The notes beneath the pieces were generated by a model. It was not told the origin of the DNA. It made no database searches and saw only the letters and a list, made by a program, of their open reading frames with translations. From Raphanus sativus (lineage: Eukaryota > Streptophyta > Magnoliopsida > Brassicales > Brassicaceae): a stretch of DNA of 64,000 nt. The stretch covers positions 1 to 64,000 of the forward strand of contig NW_026615340.1 in NCBI RefSeq assembly GCF_000801105.2. Direction: 5' to 3'. The position numbers were made by a program, and so were the translations under genes. Below, piece by piece: positions 23,597-34,468 of the stretch (positions within the stretch are counted from its first letter, which is position 1; each line of letters starts with the position of its first letter).

Positions 23597-24665
23597 CTAG
23601 ATCTTGACCCGTGCGACCGCACGGGTATTAATTTTCAGTTTTAGTTTTTATTTATTTATACTAAATAGTATATTTATAATATTTGATCGTTTTATATTGA
23701 CTAAGCTAGGAATAGGTATTTGAGTATCCACTCGAATCCGGTTAAAATTTATTCGGGTTTGATATTTTCGAGTTTAAAGATTTTATCTCTATTCCGGTAT
23801 TTATAAACTTTGGTTCCTGTTTGATTTAGATCTTTGCCGGTTTGATAACTCGTTTAAATTATTTTTAAATTTTTAAAATTTATATATCTTTAAATATCCT
23901 TAAGTCTAAAAAATATAACATGCAAATTTGAGTAATGTAATCTAAAGTACCTAAATTAAAAATTAAAATAAATTTAACTTGAATATTTGGATGAAGAATA
24001 AATATATATATATTTTTTGGTGTTTTGATTATTGTTTATCTACTTTAGATGTTTACTTTTGACTATTTTTTATATTTTAAATCAACTTAAAATAGCTTAT
24101 ATCTTGGATATTAATTCGAAAAATAGTTAACATATTGAAGTATATAAATATGATTTAAATACATTTGAATATCCGAAATATTTCGTTCAGATAAGATTTA
24201 GTTATGGTTCTCTAGATACCAAAATGGTAAATCTGTTTGGATATTATCTAGTTTCGGTTTAAATTTGGTAATAATTTTTCGTTCAGATTTGTTCAATGAA
24301 GAATTGATATTATAATTTCGATGAATTGTTTGTCCAATAAAAATGTATTTTTGAATTTGACATTGATTTAATTGAAAAGTTAATGAAGTGTATTTAATTC
24401 AAATTTAATTTTAGAAAACACATTAATGTAAGTGGAAAAGACAAAGCATTAAAATATGAAGTATTATTTAATTGTGTATTTAATTCAAATTTAATTTTAG
24501 AAAACACATTAATCAAAGTGAAAAAAACAACATTAAAATAAGAAGTATTAGTTAATGTCAGTGGCATGGAAATATAAATAACACTGAAAACTAAGGGATA
24601 TTTTATATATGTACTTCTCTTTCAATAATATACTTCTTTTAATAATATACTTTTAATAATATAGA
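23597..24665 (-). mobile_element. Non-autonomous Helitron (minus strand)
   Basis: On the minus strand it starts TCTATATTATTAAAA after an A and ends with the perfect palindromic stem ACCCGTGCG...CGCACGGGT, then CAAGATCTAG and T (plus positions from 23597). Both ends match the Helitron consensus. Two copies of a GTGTATTTAATTCAAATTTA block lie near 24387 and 24475. No coding. Confidence 0.75.
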
Positions 24666-24831
24666 TTAGAGAATCCAATAGTCGTCAACAACAATGAAGG
24701 CGTAAGTTATAAATGTATTCCACACATGTCAGTCAACCCCAAGAAATCAAGTTCCATCCCATTATTAGCCAAAGCATAATAAAAATACTCTCTCGATCCT
24801 GTGTTGCCAAGCAAGCAAGTTCCATGCCATG

Positions 24832-27800
24832 ATGGACGCTCCAAACACCAAGCGTCCTCGACGACATGATGATGATGCAACCTCCTCAATTCAAAACCCT
24901 AATTCCCTTCCAAACTTCGATTTGATCGTCTCTTCTCTGCTCTCGTCACCCTCGTTATCCTCCTCGCCGCACTCTTTCGATCAAGCTCTCGATCGCGCTC
25001 TCGCCTCCGCTTCCGACAACGTCTCTGATCAAGATCACCTGGTCGATCGCACTGTCGAACTCGCCTCGCTTCTCCTCGACTCCACTAAACGGTGTTTCCG
25101 AAAGCGAGCCTCCCTTCACAATTCCAATTCTTGGGCCTTCCCTCGAGAACTCACCATCAAGGTTTGCTTATTACACCAATGTCTCTCTGCAAATTGGGAC
25201 AATGACTCTTAAGTGCAATTAGGATCTTTTGATTCTTTTGAGTTTCTTGTGGCAAAATTGAACATTCTCAAACTTGGGACAATGTCTGTGGTTACAATTA
25301 AGGTCTTTTCTGATTCTTTTGAAAATTTTTGGGGCAAAATTGAAAATTGTAAAAACTGGGACAATGTCTGTGCTTACAGTTAAGGTCTTTTCTGATTCTG
25401 TTGAATTTATTTGGGGCAAAATTGAAAATTATAAAAATTAGGACAATGTCTGTGCTTAGAATTAAGAAAGGTCTTTTCTGATTCTTTTGAATTTATTTGG
25501 GGCAAAATTGAAAATTCTCAAAATTGGCACAATGTCTCTGCTTATAAGTTCCTTTTTTACTGTTTTGACTTTCGTGGGTCAAAATTATAAATTCTCAGAT
25601 TGGCACAATGTCTCTACTTATATAACTGAAAATTGAAAATTGGCAAAATTGGATTCTGTAGTCTGCAGAGTGATGTTGTTCAATCCATTGTTGACCATGT
25701 TTGTATTGAGTGATGTACTATGTCTTTAATGCTTGTTAATTTCTCAAATTGGCACATTGTCAAGGTCCTTTTTGATTCTTTTAAGTTTCTTGAGGCAAAA
25801 TTGAAAATTCTTGAATTGGCACAATGTCTCTGCTTGCAAGGTCCTTTTTTTTAATATGTACTTAGTGGGATTGTGGATTCTGAAGAGTGATGTTTATTCA
25901 GTCCATTGTGGAGATGTTTAAGTCTCTAATGCTTGTTTGTTTCAGATGTTTTCGATGCTTGACAAAAAGTCTCTGATGCAAGCTATGGCATGCTGCACCA
26001 TGTTCCACAAGTGTGCCAGGGACCCTTTATGTTACTCTCATATCGAACTTATAAACAAGAACGTTGATGATGGAGTGGTGCGTACCATGATCCATCGGGC
26101 TGGAAACAAACTCAGGTGATGTGACATTTTCTGTATTCAAGAAAGCGTATATATGTTGAACTTTGTTTCTATGCATGCAGGTTCCTTGAACTTGGTCAGG
26201 TTGCGTCCCCAGCTAGATCTTCAATGCCTCTGCTTACAGGATCTTGTCTTTACCCACTATTTGACAATCATTCTTTCATCGGGTATTGGCTTTATTATCA
26301 ATTTCAGTTTTCAATATCAATAGACTTTCTGACCTGACTAGCCTGAACTTTAGTATTTCAAACGTGCATTTAAATGTGACAATCTCTAACTTGAGTGTTT
26401 TGTTATTTTGTTTATTCTATTAACGTGTGCATTTAACTAGGAATGGCTTGAGACGTGTACACCTTTACAATCTCATTTCTACGTATGGAGCTGGTCTTGA
26501 TAAGATATTAAATTGTTCAAATATCACCGATTTGAAAATTGTTGGACTGTAAGTTGCATCCTGCCTTGACTTAATGCGTGCTAATTCCTTGTGCATCATT
26601 CTCTCAAGTTTTCTAGATCTTTCGTGTAACAGGTCCCCCTCTGACGAGATATTCAAGTCGCTCACAACGAAGTCATGTCGCAGAGTAGAGCACCTGTTCT
26701 TAGAGGCCGGTGGTTTCCAATGTAAACCTTCTCATTTCTTTAGCTTTCTCTTTCTTTTACTCTCTAGGTTTACTCAAGCTTGCTTATGTTGCAACAGATG
26801 GATCAATAATAGAAACAGGCTTGATAGACCTTGTGACCACCATCCCCAACTTAACCTCGCTAACGGTCATAGGTTTTGGAGTAGATGATAACAAAGCCCA
26901 TACTATTATCGAGGCATGGCTCCTTTAGTTTTGGTTACTATATATAATATATGCTCTTACAGAACCTTAAATGTTTTAGATAACTTTTGCAGGGTTCTCA
27001 TAAACTGAAGTACATGAATCTGTCTAGAACGTCACTAATCAAGGGCCGCTTTTTGAGGTTCATATTTTGCCTTAAAACTAAACGATTTGTAAAGTCAGCA
27101 AATGGCTGAAAATTTATTTTAACGTTAGGGACTTGGGACATGGCATCAAAGACCGTCCACTCGAGACTATAATATTGCGCGATTGCACTTCTCTAAAGGA
27201 GGTAAAATATCAACCCATAGTAGAAGGTTTTTGGTCTTTGTTGCATCTCACACTCACTTAACCTTTTGACATTTCAGAAAGAAGTTTTGCAGTTTCTGAA
27301 CTCGCTACTCGCAGGAAACTTGAAATTCATACGACACATTGTAAGTCTGTTATAAAAGAAAAAAATGGTTAAATCTGGCAGATGACTTAAGATAACAAGT
27401 TATTTATTTCTGTCAACAGGACGTGTCAAATATCCGTGGCTTAGTTTGTGATGGTGGCAAAAGATCTGAGAAACCAAAGTAACTCTATAATTTGATTTGT
27501 TTACTTTTCATTTTATATGCCATTATTACAATTGTTGTTTGTGTGTGTGTGTTTTATAGCTTTCCTCTGGAGAAGCTTAAAGAAGAAAGACCAAATGTCA
27601 AGCTTGTGGCAGAATTCACCTCTTCATTATCAAGGTTCAATTTCTTTAGTTTTAAGCCTTTGAGAAATAAAACAAAAGTAGTTGAATTTAACAAATGAAT
27701 GTGTATTTGCTAAGTTCAGCTCAGAGAGACTTTTGCGCGGCATTTCTTACGTCAGCAGTGATGATGAGGATGCATTGATTGTGAGCGATGATGACATGGA

Positions 27801-27834
27801 AGACTTTATTGTAGATCAAGATGATATTTTCTGA
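24832..27834 (+). CDS. SKIP17-like F-box/RNI protein, copy A
   Basis: Likely substrate adaptor of an SCF ubiquitin ligase: the F-box would bind SKP1 and the C-terminal RNI/leucine-rich part a target. Twelve exons give 454 residues: 24832-25161, 25946-26115, 26181-26282, 26441-26548, 26633-26721, 26798-26913, 26993-27057, 27129-27201, 27278-27340, 27420-27478, 27560-27634, 27720-27834. Exon 1 encodes a basic KRPRR patch and a Ser-rich stretch. Exon 2 holds the F-box (FSMLDKKSLMQAMACC...F). Exons 4-9 hold LRR-like pieces such as ITDLKIVGL, NLTSLTVIGF and KLKYMNLSRTSL. The tail is acidic (DDEDA...DDDMEDF). The intron after exon 6 has a GC donor (GAG|GCATGG) where paralogues have GT. The ATG at 24829 would add one Met. 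A two-codon upstream ORF (ATG CCA TGA) starts at 24824. The family match is strong by memory to Arabidopsis SKIP17 and its neighbours. Confidence 0.85.
25170..25860 (+). repeat. Minisatellite in intron 1 of F-box copy A
   Basis: A unit of about 82 bp containing GGTCTTTTCTGATTCTTTTG, GGGGCAAAATTGAAAATT and GGACAATGTCTGTGCTTA is repeated about six times with drift. ACAATG cores lie near 25199, 25280, 25360, 25442, 25528 and 25607, with two more diverged copies to 25860. It makes intron 1 of copy A 784 bp long, against about 86-105 bp in copies B and E. Confidence 0.8.
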
Positions 27835-27872
27835 TCATTAGATTAAGATGTTGTTAGTAGATAACCGACAAT

Positions 27873-27982
27873 GGTTAATTGTATGTTAGCATCGAACTTC
27901 GACAATCAAACAGTATGACTTTAGCACGGTTAATTGTATGTTAGCATCGAACTTCGACAATCAAACAGTATGACTTTAAGCA
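27873..27982 (+). repeat. 55-bp tandem duplication downstream of F-box copy A
   Basis: GGTTAATTGTATGTTAGCAT...CAGTATGACTTTA occurs twice, starting at 27873 and 27928, practically identical. It lies in the probable 3' untranslated region of copy A. Confidence 0.8.
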
Positions 27983-27989
27983 GTGCTAG

Positions 27990-28239
27990 CAAGTTTTTGT
28001 TACAAAAATAACACTCAGAAAATAAAATGATCAAAATAACATATTTTTGTTTTAAAAAATTTAATATTTATTTTATTATTTTTAAAAATTTGAACATATT
28101 CTTAAAACGCTACGCTTTAACTTTAAATCCTAAGTCTTAAAATAATTAACTTAAGAGTTATAAATGCATATTTACCTTTCAATAAAACTTATTTTGATTA
28201 TTTTCCTCTTTATGATATTATTTTTGTGGCAAAAACTTG
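27990..28239. mobile_element. Small foldback element
   Basis: Imperfect long inverted repeats: the left arm reads AAGTTTTTGTTACAAAAATAA...AATGATCAAAATAA, and the reverse complement of the right arm reads AAGTTTTTGCCACAAAAATAA...AATAATCAAAATAAG. About 250 bp with an AT-rich centre and no coding. Similar in style to 43125-43590. Probably a MULE-like MITE; the target duplication is unclear. Confidence 0.55.
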
Positions 28240-29146
28240 GTTTGATGTTATTTTGGTCGTTTTTTTTTATTTATTAAACCAAACAAAAAAACAAATACCT
28301 AACATACTATCATTTTCACTCAGATAAATAATGTAAAACCTGAAAGAAACTAATGTTATCATCGACTGAAAAGAACAATTTATGCTATCAAATTTTCAAT
28401 TTTCATAAGCATATTACAAATTTAATTAACAATAAATGTGATTTACACATTTTCTCTTTTCATGTCAGATGTAACACAAATGGAATGTTTTTGTTCTAAA
28501 TTTATCTAGGGAAATTTGGAGTCATGTACATATCACAAAAAATATTAAGTCCATGTACATAATAAGTTGATGGCTATGATATTGTATATATATTATGTAT
28601 TAATGACAAAACTATCCTGCACGTGTTTTACACTCCCTCCCTCCCTATCACTCTCTCTTTCTTCCAGCATCTTTTTATTTTATTTCTTTTCTCTTCTCCT
28701 CTAGCTTTTGTTTTTTTTTACCCCCTCATTTTTCTTTGCTTCGTGGAAGCAATTTTGGAACAAAATTGAACTTGGCTCATAGTATGGTTATTATGCATGT
28801 TAACATTTCCAAGATATCACACTAACTTTGTCTCCTCCCCCAGTTGGTTAGCGATTGTGAGCATATGTAGAAATGAAAAGGCTATGTATTTTGTCGCTAA
28901 TTCTATGTTATATCGCAATCATGTATAGTATAGTCACATAATGTGTTAAACTCAACTTCGTAACTAGTAAATTCTTTTGTCTGACTATACTATATGATAT
29001 GTAGTATAGTTTACTGTTCGCATTTTGTCATACACCACCATTTGTCATGTATGTTTCGTTTAGTGTAACTTCGTTCTTACTTATTACGTTTAATATGTTA
29101 CACCTGCATAAACCATGATACATTATTTGAGGATTGCTTGCCAGAG
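28240..29146. other. AT-rich intergenic spacer
   Basis: No gene seen. Contains a CTCCCTCCCTCC pyrimidine tract near 28630 and several TATACTATATGATAT-like motifs (28920-29010) that recur inside the telomere-like array that follows. Confidence 0.5.
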
Positions 29147-29908
29147 GATTTGGGTTTAGAGTTTGGGTTTAGAGTTTGGGTTTAGGGTTTGAGTTTGGGT
29201 TTAGGGTTTGGGTTTGGGTTTGGGTTTAGGGTTTGGGTTTGGGTTTAGGGTTTAGGATTTGGGTTTAGAGTATATGGTTTGGGTTTAGGGTTTATGGTTT
29301 AGATTTAGGTTTAGGATTTGGGTTTATGGTATATGATTTTGTGTTTGTTTGTTTTCTTGGCCTATACTATATGATATTTGTAAATAGTATAGAATAAATT
29401 ATGGTATGGTTTAGGATTTGGGTTTAGAATTTGAGTTTAGGGTATATAATTTGGGTTTAGGATTTAGGGTTTGGGTTTAGAGTTTAGTATTTGGGTTTAA
29501 AGTTTAGGATTTGGGTTTAGGATTTAGAGTTTAGAGTTTAGTGATTTGGGTTTAGGGTATATGGTTTGGGTTTATGGTTTAGAATTTGGGTTTGTTTGTT
29601 TCCTTTTGTCTATACTATATAATATTTGTAAATAGTATAGAACAAATTATGGTATGGGTTTAGGATTTGGGTTTAGGATATATGGTTTGGGTTTAGGGTA
29701 TATGGTTTAGGTTTAGGGTTTAAGATTTGAGTTTAGGGTATATAGTTTGGGTTTAGGGTTTAGGGTTTGGGTTTAGAGTTTAGTACTTGGGTTTAAGGTT
29801 TAGGATTTGAGTTTAAGATTTAGGGTTTAGAGTTTAAGGATTTGGGTTTAGAATTTGAGTTTAGGGTATATAGTTTGGGTTTAGGGTTTAGGGTTTGAGT
29901 TTAGAGTT
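29147..29908 (+). repeat. Degenerate telomere-like array, left half
   Basis: Continuous runs of GGGTTTAGGGTTTGGGTTTAG-like 6-7 bp units, degenerate forms of the plant telomere repeat TTTAGGG. They are interrupted at about 29340 and 29590 by a conserved spacer (TTTGTTTGTTT...TATACTATA...GTAAATAGTATAGAA). The array is split by the LTR retrotransposon at 29909 and resumes at 34469. No coding. Confidence 0.85.
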
Positions 29909-30687
29909 TGACACGATCCTAGGAAGGCTCTGGAACAGATGGGATAATCCTTTGCAGAAACGAATCAAGAGACTCGAGTTTCTCAAAGGCAATGGATCGA
30001 ACGGTGACACAAGAGGGATGGATGATCTCTTGATACTCCTAGATATCTAATCCGGATATGACACACCAAAGAAGAGATCCTTGGGCTCTGGATATTACAC
30101 ACCAGAAGTTGGATATTACACACCAACACTCAAACAACTCGACAAGCAAGATGAAGAGAGAAAACAAAGGTTTTTGATAAAAGATGATTGTTTTGATAGA
30201 TAGGATCACGAAATACATATAAAGGGAGAACCTTGCACATGCACAAGGTCTCGAAAATACAAGGGAAATAAAGACAAAGGCTCCCTTGGAAACACACACA
30301 CTTGACTAGAGTTTTCGAAAAACAGAAACATAAAAACTTACAGATAAAATATAACATATGGTCTTCATGTGTACATACCAAGATCAATCATCTAGGAGAT
30401 AGGAGAAGTAGACTTGTGGCCTCGTTAAAAACCTTCCTTTGGAAAACCCAGTGGGACAAAACCAAAAGTTAGGAAAAGAGCATACACAAGCTACTTGCCT
30501 AGATGATGATCAGCTTGAAGGTGGAGTAGCTTGAATGATGGTAAAGGTGTGTTGGATGATCAAGCTTCGGCCAAGACCAATGTATTCTTCTTGTTTCCAA
30601 GCATTCTTCAATGTTGCATCCTCATCTACAAGCTCTTCAGGTTCAGGTTCATGCTTCCAATCCTTGGTGCTTCCCATGATCACATCA
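29909..30687 (-). repeat. 3' LTR of the gag-only retrotransposon
   Basis: Minus-strand 3' LTR of 779 bp, starting TGATGTGATCATGGG on the minus strand and ending GATCGTGTCA. Differs from the other LTR by about five substitutions. A reading frame from the interior continues into it. Confidence 0.9.
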
Positions 30688-30726
30688 TCCCCTCCCTCTT
30701 CAAAAAGATTTGACCTCAAATCTGCT

Positions 30727-31818
30727 TTACCTGCAATGGACCAAATCAGTAACATAGAAGTTTGAAATCAGATTACACTTACCTTGCAAGCCTCTTAGAT
30801 AGGCATTGTTGCTGTTTGGTTCGGATATAGAGGAAACACTGTTCCAGTTAGATCTCCTTACTCCTGATGCAATGAAACAAAACAAGTTAGCACATAAAAG
30901 TTTATCAAAGAGTAAGAGTCTTATCCCAAATTTGTTTCTGCTTGGTTCTGGCTTGTATGCTTCATCTGGAGGTGCTTCTTTGATGATGATAAAGCCATGG
31001 ACGTCTGGGTATTTCTCCTGATCCAGATCAGGTGGCTTGAACCACTTGTCTTCCTCATGCTTGTTCTTTCTCCTTGATTGCTTCCAAGCTTCCTTATAAT
31101 CTGCACAAGGCTCTTTTGACAAAAACAAGTGCATCATATCTGTGTAATCAATAAAAGAATTCTTGAAAACATGATCAATTACCCTAGGATGCTCACCTGG
31201 TCGCCATAGATAGGATTGAGATATTTTGCACTCAGAAAAATTCAAATAAAGCACACAGAGAATCAGCCGACATGTAGAACCCATAACGCTTTCATCTGAA
31301 AATCTTTGGACATGATTCCAATTCGACGTGAGACCCTGATGAGTTAGGTTTCCATAGCAGTTGAGTTTGTTGAAATATTCATTGTGGTTGTGTAGATATG
31401 GTTCTCTGACTGTTGCTATATCAAGACTGGCGGCTAGACAGCTTCCAAGGTTTGCTTGTTGTGTCTCCAACTTGGCCAAGGATTCATCATTACACTGATC
31501 AGTATAGCTCCTCTTTTCACATGTACCTCTCTCAGCTTCTTTTGGACAAGTCAAGTGAGTTATCATGTCAAAGAAAGTATTATAGACCAGAATGTTCACA
31601 AGGCACAACACAATACTGCAAGAACCATTAATCTCAAGTTTCAGAAGTGCAATATGTTTATCAAAGAACGTGTTATACACTAAGATATCATCAAAGAACA
31701 ATCCCACACGTTTATAAACATTTTCAGCACACAAACAATCAATCTCAAGCTCAGAGATACTTGCAGATTTCACAAATTTAAATCTAAAATCAGATTGATG
31801 CAATTTTGGTTCCTGCAA
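30727..31818 (-). CDS. Second ORF of the gag-only retrotransposon, unknown function
   Basis: A 363-residue open frame overlaps the end of the gag ORF by 49 bp in another frame. It carries no recognisable protease, RT or integrase motif. Its N-terminal third contains a repeated ILVYNTFFD motif, and its C-terminal third has a charged KPPDLDQEKYPDVHGF stretch followed by IIIKEAPPDEAYKPEP. In a different frame, further DNA up to the polypurine tract still encodes a DLRSNLFEEGGDD motif. I recall a DLR.N.F.EGG tail as the end of many crucifer gypsy polyproteins, so this part is probably the remnant of a pol tail after most of pol was deleted. Whether a protein is made is unknown. Confidence 0.5.
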   Translation of the reverse strand: MQEPKLHQSDFRFKFVKSASISELEIDCLCAENVYKRVGLFFDDILVYNTFFDKHIALLKLEINGSCSIVLCLVNILVYNTFFDMITHLTCPKEAERGTCEKRSYTDQCNDESLAKLETQQANLGSCLAASLDIATVREPYLHNHNEYFNKLNCYGNLTHQGLTSNWNHVQRFSDESVMGSTCRLILCVLYLNFSECKISQSYLWRPGEHPRVIDHVFKNSFIDYTDMMHLFLSKEPCADYKEAWKQSRRKNKHEEDKWFKPPDLDQEKYPDVHGFIIIKEAPPDEAYKPEPSRNKFGIRLLLFDKLLCANLFCFIASGVRRSNWNSVSSISEPNSNNAYLRGLQGKCNLISNFYVTDLVHCR

Positions 31819-33326
31819 CTTATTATAGGTTCATTCAATACATAAGCAGAAGCAAAATAATTATCAAGGATCAGTTCATTCTCTGGGAAATTCACAACAA
31901 AACTTTTCTCAGCAGTTCTAGCAAGTGAATCACAAGGTTTTCTAAAACAACAATCAGATTGTTTCAATTTAAGTTCAAAAACCTTTTCACAGTGATCAAA
32001 GCTTTTGTTATGTTTCAGAAATTGATCAAAACGCAGAACATGACCAGAAATGTTTTTATTTTGATTTGGAAAACGTTTTTGATCAAATAGGTTTTCTGGT
32101 TTAAGTTCTTTAAAAGATTTAAACATGTTATCAAAAACAGATTTTGAAACACAAAAATCTTTTACTTTGCCAAGACCAAAACGTTTTATGTCTTCAGTTC
32201 TTACTTTCACAAACATTTCAGGCACATAGACAACCATATTAAACTCCTTACAGTGCTCTTGCATGTCATAAGACAAGGATTCAGGAATGATTTCTGATTG
32301 CAGGCTGTTCTGCTGTTCCAAATCCTTTCCTTGTGTTGACTGCTCTGGTTCTTTCTCTGCTGAGTCTTCTTTCGCAACCTGTGACACTGAAACAATTCTA
32401 CTCGGTTGCACCGGTTCAAGATAACTTAGTTCATCAAAAGAATTATTGAAATTAATTTCAGACTGAGGTAAGAAAAGAGAACACTCTTGTTCTACCTCAG
32501 TATTTTCCTTCTCCATAGATGTTTCAGTTTGAACTTCTTGAATTGGTGCAGCTGAGTCTGGTTCTGCAACTTTGAGTTCTGAGACAGTAGAAACTGGTTC
32601 TTGGTGCTGTGTTTCAATGGATGGACGTGCTGTGTTGGTTGTCTTGAGTGGTTTCTCCACGTCCATGATCAACTGAGACAGTTCCTTGATGTCCTCCTTA
32701 CTGGAACAGATTGGTTTCTTGCTTGATGAACCAATATCTCTGGATGGACGTGATCTCTTGATGTCAGGTTGTTTCTGAACTGAGTTTGAAGGATACAGCT
32801 TGGTCTCCCGCTGCTTTTGAAGTACTTCCTTGTAGTACTGTCTTGGAACATACTCTCTACGCATCAAAGTCCTCAGCTTATGCCAAGTTTCCACTGGTTC
32901 TTTTCCATCAAGTCTTCTGGACTTTCTCAATTTATTCCACCAGCTTGAAGCATAACCATAAAACTCATCAGTAGCCAGTTGCACCTTCTTTCTTTCAGCA
33001 TAGTTTTGACTACTAAAAATCAACTCCAGCTTCTCTTCCCACTCCACATATATAGCAGGATCAGCATCACCATAGAAAGGAGGAATTTTCAGCTTTTGAT
33101 CAGCAAAATTATCTCTGTGATTGCTTCTGCCTTCATACCCACGTCTCTGTCTCCTCTCACTGCTTCTAGACTCAAGATTGGGACCAGTAGCTTGTTGAAG
33201 TGCCTGTCTAAACTCCTGTCGAAATTTATCTAGGCTGGGCTTCATGTTTTGCTGCAGTTGAGCATTCATAGCCTTCAGTAAGAGCTTTTCATCTGTAGTG
33301 AATTGTCCTTTCTGATCTCCTGCCAT
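31770..33326 (-). CDS. Gag-like protein of the gag-only retrotransposon
   Basis: The open frame is 544 residues long from 33404, but the likely start is the ATG at 33326 (MAGDQKGQ), giving 518 residues. A Ty3/gypsy retrotransposon Gag domain lies near residues 80-170: PPFYGDADPAIYVEWEEKLE, a WWNKL motif, and ETWHKLRTLMRREYVPRQY. This domain normally builds the particle that packages element RNA. A long Glu/Ser-rich region follows, then a Phe/Lys-rich C-terminus without a visible CCHC zinc knuckle. The frame is intact, in line with recent insertion. Confidence 0.85.
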   Translation of the reverse strand: MAGDQKGQFTTDEKLLLKAMNAQLQQNMKPSLDKFRQEFRQALQQATGPNLESRSSERRQRRGYEGRSNHRDNFADQKLKIPPFYGDADPAIYVEWEEKLELIFSSQNYAERKKVQLATDEFYGYASSWWNKLRKSRRLDGKEPVETWHKLRTLMRREYVPRQYYKEVLQKQRETKLYPSNSVQKQPDIKRSRPSRDIGSSSKKPICSSKEDIKELSQLIMDVEKPLKTTNTARPSIETQHQEPVSTVSELKVAEPDSAAPIQEVQTETSMEKENTEVEQECSLFLPQSEINFNNSFDELSYLEPVQPSRIVSVSQVAKEDSAEKEPEQSTQGKDLEQQNSLQSEIIPESLSYDMQEHCKEFNMVVYVPEMFVKVRTEDIKRFGLGKVKDFCVSKSVFDNMFKSFKELKPENLFDQKRFPNQNKNISGHVLRFDQFLKHNKSFDHCEKVFELKLKQSDCCFRKPCDSLARTAEKSFVVNFPENELILDNYFASAYVLNEPIISCRNQNCINLILDLNL

Positions 33327-33684
33327 GGTACCTGAAACACAAGAGAGAACACAGCCAGTAAGAAGTTCACACAAATGAGAACAAAGAATTTCAGAACAGA
33401 TCAAACAAAAACGAAATTGAACTCTTATCAGATCAGATTCAAATTGATTACTTTCTCAGAAGAGTCTAAACACATAAATCAGATCAAAGAACCTTGCTTT
33501 AAGAGATTTCGATTTTAATATCACAGATCTGATCAAAATAATCAAGAATATGAACAGATTTAACAGATTTAACACAAGAAAACACAGATCTGAATTTTTT
33601 TTTCCTGCAAAATAAATGAACAGTGAAAACGAAAATCAGATTGAAAGATAAACACTTCCCTTCCAGAGATGCTCTGATACCACT

Positions 33685-34463
33685 TGACACGATCCTAGGA
33701 AGGCTCTGGAACAGATGGGATAATCCTTTGCAGAAACGAATCAAGAGACTCGAGTTTCTCAAAGGCAGTGGATCGAACGGTGACACAAGAGGGATGGATG
33801 ATCTCTTGATACTCCTAGATATCTAATCCGGATATGACACACCAAAGAAGAGATCCTTGGGCTCTGGATATTACACACCAGAAGTTGGATATTACACACC
33901 AACACTCAAACAACTCGACAAGCAAGATGAAGAGAGAAAACAAAGGTTTTTGATAAAAGATGATTGTTTTGATAGATAGGATCACGAAATACATATAAAG
34001 GGAGAACCTTGCACATGCACAAGGTCTCGAAAATACAAGGGAAATAAAGACAAAGGCTCCCTTGGAAACACACACACTTGACTAGAGTTTTCGAAAAACA
34101 GAAACATAAAAACTTAGAGATAAAATATAACATATGGTCTTCATGTGTACAGACCAAGATCAATCATCTAGGAGATAGGAGAAGTAGACTTGTGGCCTCG
34201 TTAAAAACCTTCCTTTGGAAAACCCAGTGGGACAAAACCAAAGGTTAGGAAAAGAGCACACACAAGCTACTTGCCTAGATGATGATCAGCTTGAAGGTGG
34301 AGTAGCTTGAATGATGGTAAAGGTGTGTTGGATGATCAAGCTTCGGCCAAGACCAATGTATTCTTCTTGTTTCCAAGCATTCTTCAATGTTGCATCCTCA
34401 TCTACAAGCTCTTCAGGTTCAGGTTCATGCTTCCAATCCTTGGTGCTTCCCATGATCACATCA
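33685..34463 (-). repeat. 5' LTR of the gag-only retrotransposon
   Basis: Minus-strand 5' LTR of 779 bp. On the minus strand it ends GATCGTGTCA, two bases before the tRNA-Met primer site. Promoter signals would lie here; a candidate TATATGTATT box lies on the minus strand near 33990. Confidence 0.9.
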
Positions 34464-34468
34464 GAGTT

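Larger units (their letters stand above)
29909..34463 (-). mobile_element. Complete gag-only LTR retrotransposon (TR-GAG-like)
   Basis: A 4555-bp element with two 779-bp LTRs (29909-30687 and 33685-34463), TG...CA ends and a perfect 5-bp target duplication GAGTT (29904-29908, 34464-34468). By eye the LTRs differ at five positions, so insertion is recent. Read on the minus strand: 5' LTR, primer site TGGTATCAGAGC (33671-33682, initiator tRNA-Met), gag-like ORF, a second ORF, polypurine tract GAGGGAGGGGA (30688-30698), 3' LTR. No protease, RT, RNase H or integrase is present, so it must be mobilised by an autonomous gypsy partner. The layout matches the described class of terminal-repeat retrotransposons with a GAG domain. 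Confidence 0.92.

Noticed and set aside
29147..29908. True interstitial telomere from chromosome fusion
   Set aside because: Units are mostly degenerate (TTTGGG, GGATTTGGG) and punctuated by a non-telomeric spacer, so a satellite-like origin fits better.
30039..30387. Identical 85-86 codon minus-strand ORFs in both LTRs (also 33815-34163)
   Set aside because: Cys/Phe-rich, no conserved domain, present only because the LTRs are near-identical.
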